Part shown: in pieces, positions 59,612-64,000 of the stretch
Layout of the letters: the number at the start of each line of letters is the position of its first letter
Numbering within the stretch: position 1 is the stretch's first letter
Origin: Rhizocola hellebori
GTDB lineage: Bacteria > Actinomycetota > Actinomycetes > Mycobacteriales > Micromonosporaceae
DNA: 64,000 nucleotides
Assembly (NCBI RefSeq): GCF_016862955.1
Contig: NZ_BONY01000045.1
Span: 1-64,000 of the forward strand
Reading direction: 5' to 3'
Notes under the pieces: model-generated
Databases searched by the model: none
Told to the model about the DNA's origin: nothing
Seen by the model: only the letters and a program-made list of their open reading frames with translations
Program-made: the position numbers and the translations under genes

Positions 59612-61384
59612 CTACGCGCTGTAACGGGCGTCACCCAGAATCCGCCGCAAGTCGCGGCGCAGGAGAGCCACCGCGATGGCACCGCCGGCCACCGCCGCAC
59701 CGATGCCGGCCAGCCATCCGTGCGGGAGCACCTGCGCCACCAACAGCCCGGCCACCACCACCGCGACCGACCTTGCGATCGGCCCGAACCAGGCCAGCTG
59801 GTGACGCTTGGCAACCGCGCTCAGCGGCCACGCCGCGCTGACCGCCGCGGCGATCAGGTAGGCCAGACCGACCCCGACATCGCCGAAGGCCAGCCCCAGC
59901 GGGATCGCCGCGCCGACCCCGGCGAACCAGCCGACCACGGCCGACGACACCGGCACCCGCACCTCACGCGGCGTCCCGCTGGACAGCGCGTTGATCGCGG
60001 CCACCGGGGTCACCATGAGATAGGTCGCCAGCAGCAACACCTGCAACACCACCGTGCCATCGGCGAACTGGGGCGGGTAGATCAGCGTGAGGACCTGCCT
60101 GGCAAGCATGATCGCCACCACGAACAGCGGCGCGAGGGCCACGAACAGCGCCCGGGTCGACAGGTCGGCCTGACGGCGGATCGATTCCAGGTCCCCCGAG
60201 CCGTGAGCGTGGGCCATCGCGGGGAAAAGAGCCATCCCGAGCGCGCGGGGCAGGAAGTAGAGCGGAGCCACCAGGCTCACCGCGGTGACGAAATACTTCA
60301 CCTCGGCCGGAGTCGTATAGATAGCGGCCAGCAACGGCAACGCCTGCAAGAGCCCAGCACTGGCCAGCCCGCCCAGGCTCGCCATGCCGACATAACCGGC
60401 TATCTCCCGCCGTTGCCCCCTCGGCACCACCACTCGCCCACCGGCCACCGCCACCCCAGCACCCAGCCCACCTGCAGCGCCACTGCCCAAAGCGCCTGCG
60501 CCGCCAGACGCCGCACCCGGCCCACCGGCGGCGTTCCAGCCCAAGGCGTCCACGCTGCCAGCTGCGCCACCGCTGGCGGCGGCCGATCCGTTGGCCGCCC
60601 CGCCGAAGGCCCGCGACTCGCCAGCCGCACCGCCGCTGAAGGTCACGGACTCACCAGCGCTGAGGGCGCTTGGCCTGCTGGCCAGGGTGTCGCGGGAGGT
60701 GATTGGGGCGGCGGCGGTGTGGGGGGTGGGTTGTTCGGGGATCCAATTGTCCAATGTGGAGTCTGTGGAGCGGCGCAGGACCAGCCAGGAGCCGATGACC
60801 AGCACGGTGTAGCCGAGCGTCAGCGGCATCAGGTAGGCGTGCCAGCCGAATGCCACCACCAGCACGGTCAGTGCGATGGCGGTCACCGAGCCGATCAGCT
60901 CCAGGCGGACGTAGGACTCCACCCGGTCGAAGCCGTAAAGGGCCGACTTCTCGATGCTGTAGATCGAGAACGCCACCGTCAGCAGGCCGACCGAGAGCGC
61001 GTCAGCGCCCGAGTAGCCGTAGAACAGGCTGCCCGCGCCCACGACCAGGCCGAGCGCCAGCGAGCAGGCGTAGCCGACGATCAGCAGCAGCCGGTACACC
61101 GCACGGGCCATCGCCACGTCGGAGCGGCCCAAGTGATAAGGAATGAACTTCGCCGCCGCGCTGGACAGCCCGCCGGGCAGGAACAGGCCCGCCACCATGG
61201 TCGAGCCGATGAGGATCCCGACCGCGGTGAAGGTGGACTCGTCTGTGCCGTGGGCCACGAGCGCGCTGTGGACCAGCCGCGTGATCCCCAGCGCGGCGAT
61301 GGCGAGCATCGACAGCAGACTTGCCCGGATGACCGCCACCCCGCGTCGCACCCCGGACGGGGACGCGGCGGGGGGCATGTCCAT
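59612..61384 (-). CDS. Wzx/MviN-type polysaccharide flippase with a Gly/Ala/Ser-rich loop
   Basis: 590 aa from ATG 61384, with GAGG upstream, seven bases after the glycosyltransferase stop. About 12-14 membrane helices of the MOP superfamily; LFLPGGLSSAAAKFIPYHLG near 70-89 is typical. Between helices in the middle (about residues 225-345) lies a long insert made almost only of Ala, Gly and Ser, unusual for a flippase loop and probably cytoplasmic and disordered. It would move lipid-linked glycan across the membrane. Confidence 0.85.
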   Translation of the reverse strand: MDMPPAASPSGVRRGVAVIRASLLSMLAIAALGITRLVHSALVAHGTDESTFTAVGILIGSTMVAGLFLPGGLSSAAAKFIPYHLGRSDVAMARAVYRLLLIVGYACSLALGLVVGAGSLFYGYSGADALSVGLLTVAFSIYSIEKSALYGFDRVESYVRLELIGSVTAIALTVLVVAFGWHAYLMPLTLGYTVLVIGSWLVLRRSTDSTLDNWIPEQPTPHTAAAPITSRDTLASRPSALSAGESVTFSGGAAGESRAFGGAANGSAAASGGAAGSVDALGWNAAGGPGAASGGAGALGSGAAGGLGAGVAVAGGRVVVPRGQRREIAGYVGMASLGGLASAGLLQALPLLAAIYTTPAEVKYFVTAVSLVAPLYFLPRALGMALFPAMAHAHGSGDLESIRRQADLSTRALFVALAPLFVVAIMLARQVLTLIYPPQFADGTVVLQVLLLATYLMVTPVAAINALSSGTPREVRVPVSSAVVGWFAGVGAAIPLGLAFGDVGVGLAYLIAAAVSAAWPLSAVAKRHQLAWFGPIARSVAVVVAGLLVAQVLPHGWLAGIGAAVAGGAIAVALLRRDLRRILGDARYSA

Positions 61385-61391
61385 GGCGACC

Positions 61392-62576
61392 TCAGCCACG
61401 CCGTTGCGCCAGGCGATCGATGACCTCGTAGTAGTTCTGCTTCTGGTAACGCCAGGTGCGCCCCACCATGACCTCGCGGGCGCGGTCGGCCTGAGCGTTT
61501 GCCTTCTCCGGGTCACGGATCAGGCGCAGCATGGCATCGCGCAGGTTCTCCGGACTGGCCGTATCCACGTAGGTGACGGTGTCCTCTGGGAAGTAGCGCT
61601 CGATGGTGGCGTTGCGGAACGTGATCACGGGGATGCCCATCACCGCGTACTCCATCAGCTTGTTCGGAAGCACGTTGGACGTCCACGGATCGAGCTGGCT
61701 CGCCAGCACCCCGATATGGATGCCCTCCAGCTCCCGGGTCATCTGGCTGACCGGCAGGAGCTTGGTGGGCAACTGCACCGCGTCGGTGAGGTTCAGCTCC
61801 TCGACCCGCCGCCGAAGCGGCTCAATCCCATCTCCGCTGCCCCACACCTTCAGCCGCGCTTTGGGCGCTTCCCCATGCATCGACGCGAGCGCCTCGGCGA
61901 CCTGGACGAGGCCATGTCTCGGGGCCACCAGACCGTGGTACCCGAAAACGACTTCACCGGCTGGATCCCAGGTCTTGAATGGGCGCGGCATGAAGTGACG
62001 GTCGTCGGGACAGTTCATGACCGTGGTCACCCGGGTCTTGGTCATGGTGCGAAGCATGTCGGCATAGGGCTCGTGGACCGTGAGCACCTCATTCGCGAAC
62101 CGAAAGGACGCTCTCTCGCTCAGCCGAATGGCCGACATCAGGGCATTTTTGTTCTCGAACTTCGAGGAGAACAGCTCGGATGTCAGATCGTGGACGTCGA
62201 GCAGCACCGGAACCCGCAGCGCCCGCTGCACCGACGCGCAAAAGACGAGAGCCTCGGGCATCGAGTGGGCCTGTACCACGTCAAACTTTCGCGCCCAGCG
62301 GGCAAGCCGAGCGGTGGCCCGGGCGGTGAACCCGCCGTACAGCTTGATGTAGGAAAGGCTCGACTCACCCCGGTACTTCTGCGTGGGCAGGTGAACTACG
62401 CGCACTCCGTCGACGGTTTCGACGTCGGGCTTGCCCTCGGCATGCAGCGCCACGACGGTGACCTCGTCGCCACGGTCCACGAGCGCCTCCGCCTGCCGGC
62501 GCACCCGGGCATCGGAGTCATACTCACTGACCACCACCATGCCGACCCGTAGCGGGCGTCGAACTGCTACATCCAC
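61392..62576 (-). CDS. Glycosyltransferase (GT-B, family 4-like)
   Basis: 394 aa from GTG 62576; this start lacks a strong ribosome-binding site, and ATG 62540 (VGMVVVSEY) is an alternative. The N-terminal half has SEYDSDARVRRQAEALVDRG and VVQAHSMPEALVF. The C-terminal half has GVLASQLDPWTSNVLPNKLMEY and a GT4-type donor site with VMGIPVITF. First gene of the glycan operon in transcription order. 141 bp without a gene separate it from the accD paralogue upstream, where the operon promoter could lie. Confidence 0.87.
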   Translation of the reverse strand: MDVAVRRPLRVGMVVVSEYDSDARVRRQAEALVDRGDEVTVVALHAEGKPDVETVDGVRVVHLPTQKYRGESSLSYIKLYGGFTARATARLARWARKFDVVQAHSMPEALVFCASVQRALRVPVLLDVHDLTSELFSSKFENKNALMSAIRLSERASFRFANEVLTVHEPYADMLRTMTKTRVTTVMNCPDDRHFMPRPFKTWDPAGEVVFGYHGLVAPRHGLVQVAEALASMHGEAPKARLKVWGSGDGIEPLRRRVEELNLTDAVQLPTKLLPVSQMTRELEGIHIGVLASQLDPWTSNVLPNKLMEYAVMGIPVITFRNATIERYFPEDTVTYVDTASPENLRDAMLRLIRDPEKANAQADRAREVMVGRTWRYQKQNYYEVIDRLAQRRG

Positions 62577-62717
62577 GCAGCCGAGAATAGCGTCTGCAAA
62601 ATCGGATGCCGCTGTTCCTCCCTGGCGAGGCGGCTCGGCGAATGACAACACATCGATGTAGATCGAAAAGATCGGCTGAGGAACGTCTATCCAGCTTCCT
62701 CAACTATGGTAAAGAGC

Positions 62718-64000
62718 CTAGAGCGGGATGTTGGTGTGCCGGCCCCGGCTGCCAAGGCCCTTCGACACGGCTTCGGCCAAACGGCGGCGGGTCTCCTCGG
62801 GTTTGACGATGTCGTCGACGACCCCGATCTCCAGCGCGCGGTCGACGCCACCCGCGGCGCGGGTCTGCTCTTCGATCAGACGCGCCCGCAGCTCCTCGCG
62901 GGTCTCGGGCGGCTCGGCCGCCAATTTGCGCCGGTGCAGAATGCCGACCGCGGCACTGGCCCCCATCACCGCCACCTCGGCGGTGGGCCAGGCATAGACC
63001 GCAGTCGCGCCCAGCGAGCGCGAGTTCATCGCGATGTAGGCGCCGCCATAGGCCTTGCGGGTCACCAGCGTCACCCGCGGCACCACCGCTTCGGCGAAGG
63101 CGTGCAGCAGCTTGGCTCCGCGGCGGACCACGCCTTCGCGCTCCTGGCCCAGGCCCGGCAGGTAGCCGGGGACGTCCACCAGCACGATCAGCGGCACCCC
63201 GAACGAGTCGCACATGCGCACGAAGCGGGCTGCTTTCTCCGCGCTGGCCGAGTCGAGGCAGCCGCCGAGCCGCAGCGGGTTGTTGGCGATGACGCCGACG
63301 GTGCGGCTTGCCAGCCTGCCCAGGGTGGTGACGATGTTCGGCGCCCATTTGCCGTGCAGCTCGACACCCTGCTCATCGAGAATGGCCTTGATGAGCGGCT
63401 TGACGTCGTAAGCCCGGGAGGGCTTGTCCGGCAACAGGGTGCTCAGATCGTTGTCGATGCCGAGCAGCGCGGGCAGCAGGGTTCCCTGCTGGCCAAGCAG
63501 GCTGGCGAGCTGGCGAGCGCTGGCGATCGCCGCGGCGTCGTCCTTGGCCGCGATGTGCGCCACACCCGACTGCTTGCCGTGGATGTCCGGGCCGCCCAGC
63601 GAGTCCATGTCGACCTGTTCGCCGGTCACGCTTTTGACGACCTCGGGACCGGTGACGAAGATGCGCCCGGCCCCGGACATGATGACGATGTCGGTGAGGG
63701 CCGGGCCGTAGGCGGCGCCCCCGGCGGCCGGCCCGAGCACCACGGAGATCTGCGGCACCTTCCCCGAGGCCCGCACGATGGCGGCGAAGACCAGCCCCAC
63801 CCCGTCGAGCGCGGAAACCCCTTCCGGCAGGCGTGCTCCGCCCGAGTGCCACAGGCCGATGACCGGGATCCGTTCGGCGAGGGCGGCATCTATCGCCGCC
63901 ACGATGCGCTGACAGCCTTCGACCCCCATCGCGCCGCCCATCCGGCCGGAGTCGGTGGAGAAAGCCACCGCCGGTGCGCCGTCGATCATGCCGCGGGCGG
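62718..64000 (-). CDS. Acyl-CoA carboxylase beta subunit, second copy (5' end outside window)
   Basis: The visible 427 codons cover most of a carboxyltransferase very similar to the accD product at 28672 (GPAAGGAAYGPALTD, TRKAYGGAYIAMNSRSLGA, and the same C-terminal NIPL). The frame stays open to position 64000, so about 50 N-terminal residues are cut off by the edge. It is probably a propionyl- or long-chain acyl-CoA carboxylase beta subunit. No alpha subunit gene is visible. It precedes the glycan operon on the same strand but is separated by 141 bp. Confidence 0.92.
   Translation of the reverse strand, partial: ARGMIDGAPAVAFSTDSGRMGGAMGVEGCQRIVAAIDAALAERIPVIGLWHSGGARLPEGVSALDGVGLVFAAIVRASGKVPQISVVLGPAAGGAAYGPALTDIVIMSGAGRIFVTGPEVVKSVTGEQVDMDSLGGPDIHGKQSGVAHIAAKDDAAAIASARQLASLLGQQGTLLPALLGIDNDLSTLLPDKPSRAYDVKPLIKAILDEQGVELHGKWAPNIVTTLGRLASRTVGVIANNPLRLGGCLDSASAEKAARFVRMCDSFGVPLIVLVDVPGYLPGLGQEREGVVRRGAKLLHAFAEAVVPRVTLVTRKAYGGAYIAMNSRSLGATAVYAWPTAEVAVMGASAAVGILHRRKLAAEPPETREELRARLIEEQTRAAGGVDRALEIGVVDDIVKPEETRRRLAEAVSKGLGSRGRHTNIPL

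Overview
The window is high-GC DNA with abundant GTG starts, stop/start-overlapping operons and actinobacterial marker genes: DUF3052, AhpE, homodimeric AceE, a PucR-type FasR next to fabD-fabH-acpP-fabF-accD, DUF3145, LppM and HelR. It is chromosomal DNA of a filamentous-type actinomycete (Actinomycetota; Streptosporangiales or a relative would fit). I cannot name the genus from sequence alone.

Layout. 1-3.0 kb is an AT-richer accessory piece holding a HipA-like kinase and a DUF262 protein, lying directly downstream of the 3' end of tRNA-Val(UAC) (3278-3349), a typical island site. 3.4-11.5 kb holds ahpE, DUF3052, a fused 2-oxoacid dehydrogenase E1, a divergent GbsR/MarR regulator with an ABC exporter, and YciI-, MuiA- and membrane-protein genes. 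11.7-24 kb holds aceE, a tandem palindromic repeat, a small secreted cysteine peptide, two zinc-protease-like genes, ThuA, an ABC exporter, gltX, CopC and LppM. 23.7-33.6 kb is the type II fatty-acid block (fasR, fabD, fabH, acpP, fabF, accD) followed by HAD, aldo/keto reductase, MFS and DUF3145 genes. 33.8-41.6 kb holds carbonic anhydrase, DedA-HelR, a secreted alpha-amylase with two starch-binding domains, and a class V aminotransferase.

41.6-48 kb is a less familiar accessory stretch: an XRE regulator, a beta-lactamase-fold membrane protein, an orphan STAS protein, a recombinase-like protein that has lost its catalytic residues, and an excisionase-like HTH protein.

48.0-62.6 kb is one long minus-strand glycan operon ending in a strong terminator. 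In transcription order it encodes a glycosyltransferase, Wzx-like flippase, Wzy/ligase-like protein, Gfo/Idh/MocA oxidoreductase, E1-alpha, E1-beta, a lipoyl + E3-binding-like + PglD/NeuD-type acyltransferase fusion, DegT aminotransferase, GT4, GalE, a pseudo-hydrolase/DegT fusion and a PhyH-type dioxygenase. The window ends inside a second accD paralogue.

The most striking system is the E1-alpha/E1-beta/lipoyl-acyltransferase triplet. A 2-oxoacid dehydrogenase seems to have been rewired so that the swinging lipoyl arm belongs to a left-handed beta-helix sugar N-acyltransferase instead of an E2 core. It sits beside the oxidoreductase and aminotransferase that would make the amino sugar. This suggests that 2-oxoacid decarboxylation is coupled directly to acylation of a nucleotide amino sugar.
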